Position numbers and translations under genes: made by a program. 6,495 nucleotides of DNA. It comes from Treponema sp. Lineage in GTDB: Bacteria; Spirochaetota; Spirochaetia; Treponematales; Breznakiellaceae. The notes under the pieces are model-generated. The model ran no database searches. It saw nothing but the letters and a program-made list of their open reading frames with translations, and was not told where the DNA came from. How positions within the stretch are numbered: position 1 is the first letter of the stretch; each line of letters begins with the position of its first letter. Below are positions 1 to 5,578 of this stretch, piece by piece. The stretch is from positions 1-6,495 of the forward strand of contig JAITNU010000006.1 of NCBI GenBank assembly GCA_031290325.1, written 5' to 3'.

Positions 1-575
1 ACCATTTCGGGGGTAACGTACTGTTCCACCAGAGAACGCCGTACCACATCGGTTCCGGCGGAAGCGATGTAGAGGGAACTGAGCATTTCTGCCTGGGCCT
101 TCAGCACCGTCTGGAAACCGGTATTATGCCGGGCCGTATAGACCACAGCCAGGAAACTCAGGGCGCCCATGACCGAGCCGGCGATAAAGCGGTACGCCCC
201 GGGGATACGCAAGAACCGGGGCCCTTTTAAGGGGGGGGCCGTAATCCAGGTAAAAATCACCGCCATGGTGATAAAGTAAAAAACATCCCACCCCAGGTCT
301 CCGATACGGTAATCGGAAAACAGCAGCAAGCCCAGGGAGCATACTCCATTTCCTATGATCCCCACCACCAGGGTAAACCACGCGGATACGAGGTTGTACC
401 CATACGCCATAAACCCCAGGGGCACTAGAAAAAAAAACGCCGGGAAGCCGCTACGGATGAGTCCCATGGAGCATACCGCACTCAGAAGCGCGGGCAAATA
501 GGCAATGACACCTGCAGCTTTGGTTTCCGGTGTCAGCTCCCGTACCGGGATTTCAGGACCACCTTGGGGGATCAT
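1..575 (-). CDS. Polytopic membrane protein after rpsR, YybS/DUF2232-like by position (partial, C-terminus cut off)
   Basis: This frame is open from an ATG at 575 to the left edge, giving 191 complete residues. It follows the rpsR stop by 9 bases in the same frame, with no clear Shine-Dalgarno sequence, so it is probably translated by coupling to rpsR. The first 20 residues are polar (MIPQGGPEIPVRELTPETKA). About five hydrophobic segments follow, roughly at residues 21-40, 43-60, 63-86, 96-113 and 128-147; then comes an amphipathic stretch (about 154-190) with charged residues. This is an inner-membrane protein of unknown function. In many Firmicutes a multi-span DUF2232 protein (YybS) lies between rpsR and rplI, and both place and topology fit, but I see no diagnostic motif, so the family is an inference. 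The normal YybS length of about 300 residues would require roughly 100 more residues beyond the window. Confidence 0.8.
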   Translation of the reverse strand, partial: MIPQGGPEIPVRELTPETKAAGVIAYLPALLSAVCSMGLIRSGFPAFFFLVPLGFMAYGYNLVSAWFTLVVGIIGNGVCSLGLLLFSDYRIGDLGWDVFYFITMAVIFTWITAPPLKGPRFLRIPGAYRFIAGSVMGALSFLAVVYTARHNTGFQTVLKAQAEMLSSLYIASAGTDVVRRSLVEQYVTPEM

Positions 576-584
576 GAAGCGGAA

Positions 585-911
585 TTATTCGGCCACAAAG
601 GGAAGCAGCGCAATAACCCGTGCCCGCTTAATGGCTAAGGCCAAGGCCCGCTGATGCTTCGCACAGGTACCAGTAATACGGCGGGGCAGGATCTTCCCCC
701 GTTCGGTAATAAAACGGCGCAGCACATCCGCATCCTTGTAATCAATTTTCAACTTCTGGATACAGAATTTACAGACCTTTTTCTTAAAGTAGACCTTACC
801 CTTTCCTGCACGGACCGTTCGGTCATCACCGTCCCGGCCGTCCATCTGCACATCAGAACCCCGCTCCGGACGAGGAGGGCGTTCATTTTCAGTATATCGT
901 TCATCAGACAT
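585..911 (-). CDS. rpsR: 30S ribosomal protein S18
   Basis: S18 is a small-subunit protein that pairs with S6 on the platform of the 30S subunit. The S18 signature is clear: KKVCKFC, then DYKDADVLRRFITERGKILP, then RRITGTCAKHQRALALAIKRAR and the ending ALLPF. Counted from the start chosen here, Cys47, Cys50, Cys83 and His86 form the cysteine set of the possibly zinc-binding (C+) version of S18; zinc binding is an inference. The N-terminus (about the first 35 residues) is an unusually long acidic and arginine-rich extension (ERPPRPERGSD, DGRDGDDR), giving 108 residues where many S18 proteins have 75-90. Two ATG codons lie close together at 917 and 911. GGAG sits 3 bases before the first and 9 before the second, so 911 is preferred. 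The gene begins 14 bases after the ssb stop. Confidence 0.96.
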   Translation of the reverse strand: MSDERYTENERPPRPERGSDVQMDGRDGDDRTVRAGKGKVYFKKKVCKFCIQKLKIDYKDADVLRRFITERGKILPRRITGTCAKHQRALALAIKRARVIALLPFVAE

Positions 912-920
912 GATCATCTG

Positions 921-928
921 CTCCTTTA
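921..928 (-). promoter_or_regulatory. Ribosome binding site of rpsR, overlapping the ssb stop codon
   Basis: Read on the minus strand this is TAAAGGAG: the TAA (928-926) is the ssb stop and AAAGGAG is a strong Shine-Dalgarno sequence. Its GGAG lies 9 bases from the ATG at 911 and only 3 from the ATG at 917, which decides the start. Terminating ribosomes on ssb will cover it, so ssb and rpsR translation are probably coupled. Confidence 0.8.
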
Positions 929-1408
929 AAAGGGAATATCGTCGGTAAACCCGTCACCGACACCCCCACTCGGGGGTTCTCGCGTCGCCGGCCCCCTATC
1001 CGGGAACCCTTCTCCTCCCCGGCGCTCCTGGTAAGGACTCTGCCCATAAGGGGTACCGGTTCCACCGGAAAAGCCGCCAGGAGGCCCGCCCCCGAGAAGC
1101 TGGAGATAATTGGCTACAATTTCCACCTTTGACCGGTTTTGGCCGTCCTGTTCCCAGCGATCCTGACGCAGCTCCCCGTCAATCCCGACCTGTTTGCCTT
1201 TAATCAGATACTGAGTCACAGACTCACCCTGTCTACCCCAGACGACAATATCGAAGAAATTTGCCTCATCCACCCACTGGTCCCCGTTCTTTTTACGACG
1301 GTTCACCGCAATGGAGAATTTACAAACCGCCTGGCCGTTAGCGGTATACTTGAGTTCCGCGTCCCGAGTCAGCCTCCCGATCAGCACTACATGGTTTAGA
1401 TCAGCCAC
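926..1408 (-). CDS. ssb: Single-stranded DNA-binding protein
   Basis: SSB coats single-stranded DNA during replication, recombination and repair and recruits partners through its C-terminal tip. The protein has 160 residues. Residues 1-105 form the OB fold, opening with MADLNHVVLIGRLTRDAELKY and carrying the family signatures FSIAVNRR, DEANFFDIVVWGRQGE and YLIKGKQVGIDGELR. Residues 106-153 are a flexible linker rich in Gly, Pro and Arg, and the end is the acidic tip DDIPF that binds partner proteins. The start is GTG; minus-strand GAGGAGG lies 5 bases upstream and overlaps the rpsF stop (TGAGGAGG). The gene sits between rpsF and rpsR, as in many bacteria. It is 10 bases downstream of rpsF, and its own stop is part of the rpsR ribosome-binding site, so translation along the operon is tightly chained. 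Confidence 0.97.
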   Translation of the reverse strand: MADLNHVVLIGRLTRDAELKYTANGQAVCKFSIAVNRRKKNGDQWVDEANFFDIVVWGRQGESVTQYLIKGKQVGIDGELRQDRWEQDGQNRSKVEIVANYLQLLGGGPPGGFSGGTGTPYGQSPYQERRGGEGFPDRGPATREPPSGGVGDGFTDDIPF

Positions 1409-1418
1409 CCTAACCTCC

Positions 1419-1700
1419 TCAGGTCTCTATCCTTACAAAGAGATACTTAAGAATATTGGCATTGAGCTTAAAAACCCTGTCAAGCACCGCCAGCTTTTCC
1501 GGCGCAAGTTTCAGGGTGAAGAGCACATACTTCCCCCGTCTTCTTTTTTTAATTTCATAGGTAAGATCCCTATCCCCGATTTCATCGGTTTTTTCGATCT
1601 CCGCCCCGTTTGCACCCAGGTCGGTCATTACCTGTTCCCGGCCTGCCTTATGTTGGTCCTCTTCCAATGGAAAGATAACCGTCAGCTCATACTGACGCAT
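1419..1700 (-). CDS. rpsF: 30S ribosomal protein S6
   Basis: S6 forms a heterodimer with S18 on the 30S platform. The 93-residue protein is of usual length and opens with the S6 signature MRQYELTVIFPLEE. It continues with the expected alpha/beta pattern: a helix around DQHKAGREQVMTDL, a strand with DRDLTYEIKKRRRGKYVLFTLKL split by the basic loop KKRRRGKY, and a C-terminal strand KLNANILKYLFVRIE. Many S6 proteins carry a longer acidic tail, which is absent here. The ATG at 1700 is preceded by AAGGAGG with a 4-base gap, a strong ribosome-binding site. It is the first gene of the rpsF-ssb-rpsR operon. Its leader can form a helix that hides this ribosome-binding site (see the separate entry), suggesting autogenous control by S6:S18. 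Confidence 0.97.
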   Translation of the reverse strand: MRQYELTVIFPLEEDQHKAGREQVMTDLGANGAEIEKTDEIGDRDLTYEIKKRRRGKYVLFTLKLAPEKLAVLDRVFKLNANILKYLFVRIET

Positions 1701-1704
1701 GGAC

Positions 1705-1752
1705 CCTCCTTACGGACAAAAAGATGATCCGTCCCAGGGACGGATAAAGAGG
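1705..1752 (-). promoter_or_regulatory. Candidate S6:S18 autoregulatory leader of rpsF
   Basis: On the minus-strand RNA, CCUCUUUA (1752-1745) can pair with UAAGGAGG (1712-1705). That gives eight pairs with one G-U, and the 3' arm is the rpsF Shine-Dalgarno sequence. Inside lies a strong hairpin, UCCGUCC-CUG-GGACGGA (1744-1728). On the 3' side an unpaired stretch of about 15 bases ends in CCG (1715-1713), directly against the helix. A helix containing or flanking the ribosome-binding site, an inner hairpin and a CCG bulge on the 3' side match the published S6:S18-binding leader architecture. In this model the complex stabilises the closed form and represses its own operon. The pairings are seen in the sequence; the ligand is an inference by analogy. 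Confidence 0.6.
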
Positions 1753-1755
1753 TAC

Positions 1756-1792
1756 TTATAGTAAGCACAATTTACTATAAAATTTACTATAA
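1756..1792. repeat. Three copies of the 9-mer TTATAGTAA (one direct, two inverted)
   Basis: TTATAGTAA occurs at 1756-1764 and its exact reverse complement TTACTATAA at 1772-1780 and 1784-1792. The first two copies form an inverted repeat with a 7-base spacer; the second and third are direct repeats with a 12-base period. The third contains the proposed -10 box of the rpsF promoter, and the others lie just downstream of it. They could be half-sites for a regulator or duplicated -10-like elements. No protein can be assigned. Confidence 0.6.
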
Positions 1793-1815
1793 TAAGAAAT
1801 CACCGGTTTAGTCAA
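1786..1815 (-). promoter_or_regulatory. Promoter of the rpsF-ssb-rpsR operon
   Basis: On the minus strand, TTGACT (1815-1810) and TATAGT (1791-1786) are separated by 18 bases. Each differs from the sigma-70 consensus at one position. Transcription would start near 1779, leaving a leader of nearly 80 bases that includes the structured rpsF control element. The -35 box lies in the centre of the GAAATCACC/GGTGATTTC inverted repeat, and the -10 box lies inside one TTATAGTAA copy. Confidence 0.55.
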
Positions 1816-1824
1816 GGTGATTTC
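1796..1824. promoter_or_regulatory. Perfect 9-bp inverted repeat, candidate operator in the divergent promoter region
   Basis: GAAATCACC (1796-1804) is followed after 11 bases by its exact reverse complement GGTGATTTC (1816-1824). The spacer holds the -35 box of the minus-strand rpsF promoter, and the right arm lies just upstream of a plus-strand TATAAT at 1837-1842. A dimeric regulator bound here would be placed to affect both directions. A transcribed hairpin is the alternative, but no T-run follows on either side, so it does not look like a terminator. Confidence 0.55.
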
Positions 1825-1836
1825 AGTATCAACCGA

Positions 1837-1842
1837 TATAAT
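1837..1842 (+). promoter_or_regulatory. Candidate -10 box for the 1847-2833 transcription unit
   Basis: A perfect TATAAT lies at 1837-1842, but I see no good -35 box at 16-18 bases upstream (AAGGTG at 17). Transcription from it would begin near 1849, almost on the ATG at 1847, implying a leaderless or nearly leaderless message. If the gene is instead translated from the GTG at 1817, this box is not its promoter. Confidence 0.4.
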
Positions 1843-1846
1843 ACTT

Positions 1847-2290
1847 ATGAATAGGCACATAAATTTTGAAGATAATATTTTTATCCTCAATTTAAGAATA
1901 CGGTTAATCCGGGATTCACTTGCCCTCAATGCAGATCCCGAGCTGTTCCTGAAAAAAATCGTGGAAGATATCGAATTTATCGATATTGCCCTTTCAAGAC
2001 TCCTGGATGACCTGGTTGAAAACATCTCTTTTATCGGACGGGATGAACAATTTGATAATCTAGCCGAAATAGAATGGCAATTTTCCCAGGTTTTAACCCG
2101 GTTTTTGAATAGTTCCCGGAATATTTCAGCGGCTCAGTTGCCTATACTCCGGGAAAAACTCGTTTTTTTACAAAACCACAGCGCCGCCCGGAGAAAAACC
2201 ATTGATGACGCTGAAAGCCAGATGGAAGGCGTGTATGTGGAGCCGGTGGTCAGTTCCGCTGAACTGAGTGAGCTGCTCAAAAAGTTTTAG
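1847..2290 (+). CDS. Helical protein of unknown function upstream of rsmD
   Basis: I do not recognise this family. From the ATG at 1847 it has 147 residues, is almost wholly predicted helical and has no signal peptide or membrane segment. It is rich in Leu, Ile, Glu and Asp. Amphipathic stretches around residues 11-60 (FILNLRIRLIRDSL, FLKKIVEDIEFIDIALSRLL) and 70-115 (LAEIEWQFSQVLTRFLNSS, LPILREKLVFLQNHSAARRK) suggest a coiled-coil or helical bundle in the cytoplasm. The acidic tail ends in SSAELSELLKKF. A start at GTG 1817 would add ten residues, but neither start has a ribosome-binding site; 1847 is chosen because it is an ATG with a perfect -10 box close upstream. The rsmD start follows the stop by 6 bases, so the two are very probably cotranscribed. 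Confidence 0.78.
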   Translation: MNRHINFEDNIFILNLRIRLIRDSLALNADPELFLKKIVEDIEFIDIALSRLLDDLVENISFIGRDEQFDNLAEIEWQFSQVLTRFLNSSRNISAAQLPILREKLVFLQNHSAARRKTIDDAESQMEGVYVEPVVSSAELSELLKKF

Positions 2291-2296
2291 CTCATC

Positions 2297-2833
2297 ATGC
2301 GCGTTTCAGGCGGGACCTTGGGAGGACGCAGGGTAGCGGTTCCCAGGGGCATTATACGTCCCAGTATGGATCGGATGCGGGAATCGGTATTTGCCAGCCT
2401 GGGGGATCTTACCGGGTGTTCGTTTCTTGATATGTTCAGCGGATCCGGTATTATCGCTCTGGAAGCGGCTTCCCGGGGGGCGGACCCAATAGAAGCGGTA
2501 GAAAAGGATCCGCTCAAAAGAAACACCCTCCTCCAGAATGTTTCCCTCTCACCGGTCAGGATATGGTGCCGTTTTATGGCGGTGGAACGCTATGTTATGC
2601 GTGCCCGGCGGTACTTTGACGTTATTTTCTGCGATCCCCCCTTTGACTACCGGTTCAAATGGGAATTGGTCCGGACAATCGCGGTGTCTCCCCTGATGCA
2701 GGAAGGCTCACGGCTCCTCATACACCGTCCCCGGGAGGATGTTCCCGCAGTGCCACTGGAAGCCCTGGTGCAGGAGGGGTCAAAAGTATATGGCCGATCG
2801 GTGGTGGATTTCTTTATCGCTTCAAAAAAGTGA
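2297..2833 (+). CDS. rsmD: 16S rRNA (guanine966-N2)-methyltransferase RsmD
   Basis: RsmD transfers a methyl group from S-adenosylmethionine to N2 of G966 in 16S rRNA, near the P site, during 30S assembly. The 178-residue protein shows the family landmarks in order. The N-terminus MRVSGGTLGGRRVAVP is followed by RPSMDRMRESVFASL (residues 21-35), the RsmD substrate-side signature. Next is SAM-binding motif I, FLDMFSGSGIIALEAASRGA (43-62), with an acidic residue at the end of the second strand (AVEKD, 67-71). The catalytic motif IV follows as FCDPPFDY (111-118). Length is normal. It starts 6 bases after the preceding gene without a strong ribosome-binding site, so coupled translation is likely. 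A weak A/T inverted repeat (TTCAAAAAA/TTTTTTGAA, 2821-2843) spans the stop codon. Confidence 0.93.
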   Translation: MRVSGGTLGGRRVAVPRGIIRPSMDRMRESVFASLGDLTGCSFLDMFSGSGIIALEAASRGADPIEAVEKDPLKRNTLLQNVSLSPVRIWCRFMAVERYVMRARRYFDVIFCDPPFDYRFKWELVRTIAVSPLMQEGSRLLIHRPREDVPAVPLEALVQEGSKVYGRSVVDFFIASKK

Positions 2834-2851
2834 TTTTTTTGAAAATCCATA

Positions 2852-2891
2852 TTGTAATTTTACTCAGTCTCGTTAATAATTAATATTATTA
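2852..2891 (+). promoter_or_regulatory. Promoter candidate and A/T inverted repeat before the TPR/rlmN operon
   Basis: The 86 bases between rsmD and the next gene are strongly AT-rich. TTGTAA (2852-2857) and AATAAT (2875-2880) are 17 bases apart, matching the sigma-70 consensus at four and five positions; the start would be near 2887, about 33 bases before the ATG. The -10 box overlaps a perfect inverted repeat, TAATAAT-TAAT-ATTATTA (2874-2891). In DNA this AT-rich the repeat may be chance, so I give moderate weight to the promoter and little to the repeat as an operator. Confidence 0.4.
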
Positions 2892-2919
2892 TCATAGAAT
2901 GTAGGCGTTAGGGTTCGTA

Positions 2920-3279
2920 ATGGATTATAAAAAGATTTTTAATGATTTTGCAGATGAAGGCATGTTTATAAAAACCGTCAAACCCCCTACCGGTGAAAAA
3001 ACGGTCATTGATGCTACCCAGAAAGTGATGCTTAACCGTAAAGGTAATGTGCTGTATAATTCTGGGGACATTGAAGGAGCCAGGCGTATTTTTTTAACGA
3101 CCGGGTATTCTGATGGTCTCACGAGAATCGGTGATTATTATAAATCACAAGGCCGGAACTTGGATGCCCTGCGTATGTATTGGATTGCGCCGGATCATAA
3201 AAAATCCGAGATGATCATCAGGCAGCTATCTGCTTTAATACAAAATTTAATACATGAAGAGGAGCCTCCACATGCATGA
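2920..3279 (+). CDS. Small TPR-like protein of unknown function
   Basis: I do not recognise a named family. The protein has 119 residues, is cytoplasmic, and has no signal peptide or membrane segment. After an N-terminal segment (MDYKKIFNDFADEGMFIKTV), residues 33-85 look like one and a half tetratricopeptide-type helical hairpins. VMLNRKGNVLYNSGDIEGARRIF has the Gly/Ala spacing of a TPR, and TRIGDYYKSQGRNLDALRMY repeats the pattern. It ends in an acidic tail HEEEPPHA. Its tail codons carry the ribosome-binding site of the next gene, and its stop overlaps that gene's ATG (ATGCATGA, 8 shared bases), so translational coupling and perhaps a physical partnership with the large TPR protein are likely. 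The ribosome-binding site in front of this gene is weak. Confidence 0.85.
   Translation: MDYKKIFNDFADEGMFIKTVKPPTGEKTVIDATQKVMLNRKGNVLYNSGDIEGARRIFLTTGYSDGLTRIGDYYKSQGRNLDALRMYWIAPDHKKSEMIIRQLSALIQNLIHEEEPPHA
3256..3264 (+). promoter_or_regulatory. Ribosome binding site of the TPR protein, inside the preceding gene
   Basis: GAAGAGGAG lies 7 bases before the ATG at 3272, an ideal spacing. A longer reading from the ATG at 3254 would start upstream of this site and has no ribosome-binding site of its own, so 3272 is the better start. Confidence 0.75.
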
Positions 3280-4489
3280 CGAACGGTGGCATAATAACCG
3301 GCAGTTTATTGATAATCAGGTACGGGGCAGACCGCTGTATCCCGAAGGCTTTCATGCCGGTGATATGAGGGGGGCTGAAGAAACACCGGGAGCAGGACCG
3401 AATGTTTCGGATACTTCGGTGGATATTTCTGAATTATCCAAACGGGGGTATCAGTATTTAAAGGAAGACCGGATAGTTGAAGCCATGGATTGTTTTCATA
3501 CCATACTTGAGGTGGATGACAACAATAACTATGCCTTAGTTGGTATGGGAGATGCGGCCCGTAAACGCCATTCCTTCAGAGACGCGGTAAGCTTTTATCA
3601 GCGTTGTCTTACCCACCATCCAGGGAATAATTATGCCCTCTTCGGGTTAGCCGACTGTTATAAGGCCCTGAACCAGTACCATAAGGCCATCGAGATTTGG
3701 GAACAGTACCTGCTCCACGATGATAAAAACATCACCGTTCTGACCAGAGTTGCCGATGCCTACCGTAAAGTCCGGGACTTTAAACATTCAAAGGTAGTAT
3801 ACCTGCGGGTATTGGAAATGGAAGCCTTGAATCCCTATGCCATCATTGGATTAGGGCATCTGCACTACGATTTTAAAGAATACCAGGATGCCCTGTTCTA
3901 TTGGGAAAAGATGCTTGAATCCAACAGGGAAAATGTGGACATCCGGGTTCTGACCTCCATAGGCAATTGCCACCGGAAGCTCAAAACCTTTGAGGATGGC
4001 ATTGACTATTTTGAGAAGGCCCTGTACCGGGATCCCTATAATTTTTACGCCCTCTTTGGGCTTGCCGACTGTTACCGGGGCATGAATCAGCAGTACCGTT
4101 CCCTGGAGTACTGGAACCGCATCCTGGAGCAGGACCCCCGGAACAAGGTTATCCTGACCCGCGCCGGGGACGCATACCGGAACCTCGGTGAGTACGATAA
4201 GGCGGTGAAGTATTACGAACGGGCCTTGGACATTGAATTTGATACCTACGCGGTTCTGGGACTGGCGGTGGTGGCTAAGGTTCAGAGTAAATTTGATGAA
4301 GCCGTTGAATCCCTGCGGCGGCTCATCCAGCAGGACTCTAAGAATTACCGGCTCTACATGGAATTAGCCGATTGTCTGCTCAAAAAAGGGGAAAAATCCA
4401 AGGCCCTTGAAGCCCTGGAGGAATTCCAGAAGTTCGGCATCCGCAATACCGCTATCACTGAATTCTTTGAAAAGGTTAAAGCTCCTTAA
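3272..4489 (+). CDS. Ten-repeat tetratricopeptide (TPR) scaffold protein
   Basis: This 405-residue protein has a polar, disordered-looking N-terminus (about 1-48, Gly- and Arg-rich) and then an unbroken array of about ten TPRs from residue 50 to 385, ending in a capping helix. TPRs are helical hairpins that form a superhelical groove for binding peptides or partner proteins; no catalytic domain, signal peptide or membrane segment is visible, so a cytoplasmic adaptor role is inferred. The repeats alternate between two types: YALFGLADCY (121-130, 259-268; related YAIIGLGHLHY at 189) and VLTRVADAYRK (156-166; VLTSIGNCHRK at 226, ILTRAGDAYRN at 294), suggesting that a two-TPR unit of about 69 residues was duplicated. 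The start at 3272 overlaps the preceding stop and has a good ribosome-binding site. rlmN follows after 9 bases. The binding partner is unknown. Confidence 0.93.
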   Translation: MHDERWHNNRQFIDNQVRGRPLYPEGFHAGDMRGAEETPGAGPNVSDTSVDISELSKRGYQYLKEDRIVEAMDCFHTILEVDDNNNYALVGMGDAARKRHSFRDAVSFYQRCLTHHPGNNYALFGLADCYKALNQYHKAIEIWEQYLLHDDKNITVLTRVADAYRKVRDFKHSKVVYLRVLEMEALNPYAIIGLGHLHYDFKEYQDALFYWEKMLESNRENVDIRVLTSIGNCHRKLKTFEDGIDYFEKALYRDPYNFYALFGLADCYRGMNQQYRSLEYWNRILEQDPRNKVILTRAGDAYRNLGEYDKAVKYYERALDIEFDTYAVLGLAVVAKVQSKFDEAVESLRRLIQQDSKNYRLYMELADCLLKKGEKSKALEALEEFQKFGIRNTAITEFFEKVKAP

Positions 4490-4498
4490 GCGCACAGG

Positions 4499-5578
4499 AT
4501 GAATAAAGCGGTGCTTTCAGGATTACCCCTGGATGATTTAAAGGAAGCCCTCAAGCCCCTGCCGTCGTACCGGGGGCAGCAGGTATTTCACTGGCTGGCC
4601 CGGGGGGCGCGGTCCTTTGCTGATATGACCAATCTGAGCCTCCCCCTGCGGGCAGAACTGGACGCGAAGTTTTCCCTCTATTCCAGCGTTATTTCTGCCC
4701 AGCTTCCCGATCCTGATGGAACGGTCAAGCTGCAAATAACCCTCCACGACGGTACCTGCATCGAGGCGGTCCTCCTGGCAGACCGTGAGCACCGCAGAAC
4801 CGCCTGCCTTTCCACCCAAGTGGGCTGCCCCATGGGTTGTGTGTTCTGCAAAACCGGGACCCTGGGGCTGATACGGAACCTGGATTCAGCGGAAATAGTG
4901 GAACAGTTTTTCCACCTCCATTTAATAGAAAAAACAGAAAAAACAGATACGAATATTTCAAATATCGTCATCATGGGTATGGGGGAGCCGCTCAAGAACC
5001 TTCCCGAACTTCGCCGGGCCTTGGCAGTCCTCACCGGCCCTGAAGGCTTGGGGTTCTCAAAACGGCGTATAACCCTGTCCACCAGCGGTATTGTTGAGGG
5101 AATCCGGGACCTGACCGATAAGGGGCCTGACATACGGCTTGCCCTCTCCCTTACCACTGCCGACGCGGGACTTCGAGAACGGCTCATGCCCGTAACCGTG
5201 ACCAATCCCCTGGATCAGGTAAAGGAGGCCCTTCGCTCCTATCAGCAGCGGCGGAAACGGCGTATCACCCTTGAGGCGGTACTCCTGGGGGGCATCAACA
5301 CCCGTGAGGCGGATGTTGATGCCCTGGCCACCTTCGCAGAGGGCCTTGAGGTAGTGGTCAATCTGATACCCTGGAACCCCGTTCCAGGCATGAGCTTTGA
5401 GGGCCGGCCCTTGCGGGAACCATCCAGCGGGGAACTGGCGATCTTTATTAAAGGGCTTGAGAAAAAAGGGCTTATCGTTACCCGGCGGCTTCGGAAGGGC
5501 CGCAGTATCACCGGGGCCTGCGGCCAACTGGGTGGAAATCTAACTACAGTGAAGGGAGTTTCTTCCCTATTGGTTTGA
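4499..5578 (+). CDS. rlmN: Dual-specificity RNA methyltransferase RlmN (radical SAM)
   Basis: RlmN methylates C2 of A2503 in 23S rRNA and, in many bacteria, A37 of tRNAs, using a [4Fe-4S] cluster and two S-adenosylmethionines. The 359-residue protein has the N-terminal accessory domain (about 1-95; YRGQQVFHWLARGARSFADMTNL is typical). A radical-SAM barrel follows, with the cluster motif CPMGCVFC (Cys110, Cys114, Cys117). Both methyl-carrying or resolving cysteines are present: Cys103 in TACLSTQVGC and Cys341 in GACGQL. MGMGEPLKN (159-167) and NLIPWNPVPG (288-297) are further family marks. Some positions depart from common RlmN consensus, for example LSLTTADAGLRERLMPV, LEAVLLGGIN and GRSITGACGQL. 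Cfr is a close homologue but is less likely, given the housekeeping setting. The last few codons overlap a pseudogene in another frame, so the C-terminal tail may not be original. Confidence 0.94.
   Translation: MNKAVLSGLPLDDLKEALKPLPSYRGQQVFHWLARGARSFADMTNLSLPLRAELDAKFSLYSSVISAQLPDPDGTVKLQITLHDGTCIEAVLLADREHRRTACLSTQVGCPMGCVFCKTGTLGLIRNLDSAEIVEQFFHLHLIEKTEKTDTNISNIVIMGMGEPLKNLPELRRALAVLTGPEGLGFSKRRITLSTSGIVEGIRDLTDKGPDIRLALSLTTADAGLRERLMPVTVTNPLDQVKEALRSYQQRRKRRITLEAVLLGGINTREADVDALATFAEGLEVVVNLIPWNPVPGMSFEGRPLREPSSGELAIFIKGLEKKGLIVTRRLRKGRSITGACGQLGGNLTTVKGVSSLLV

Noticed and set aside
124..381. 85-codon minus-strand frame near the left edge
   Set aside because: It is in a different frame from the hydrophobic membrane protein running from 575 off the window; its Pro/Arg/Gly/Tyr-rich translation is a frame shadow.
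1311..1727. 138-codon plus-strand frame opposite rpsF and ssb
   Set aside because: It is antisense to two certain genes, spans their junction, and has no recognisable domain or ribosome-binding site.
2821..2843. TTCAAAAAA/TTTTTTGAA inverted repeat at the rsmD stop, considered as a terminator
   Set aside because: The stem has only one G-C pair and would be very weak; it overlaps the coding end, so I do not call it a terminator.
4678..5527. Long open frames on the minus strand across rlmN (175 and 156 codons)
   Set aside because: They lie opposite a clearly identified gene with all catalytic motifs, have Arg/Ser/Pro/Gly-rich composition typical of antisense frames in GC-balanced genes, and carry no motif.
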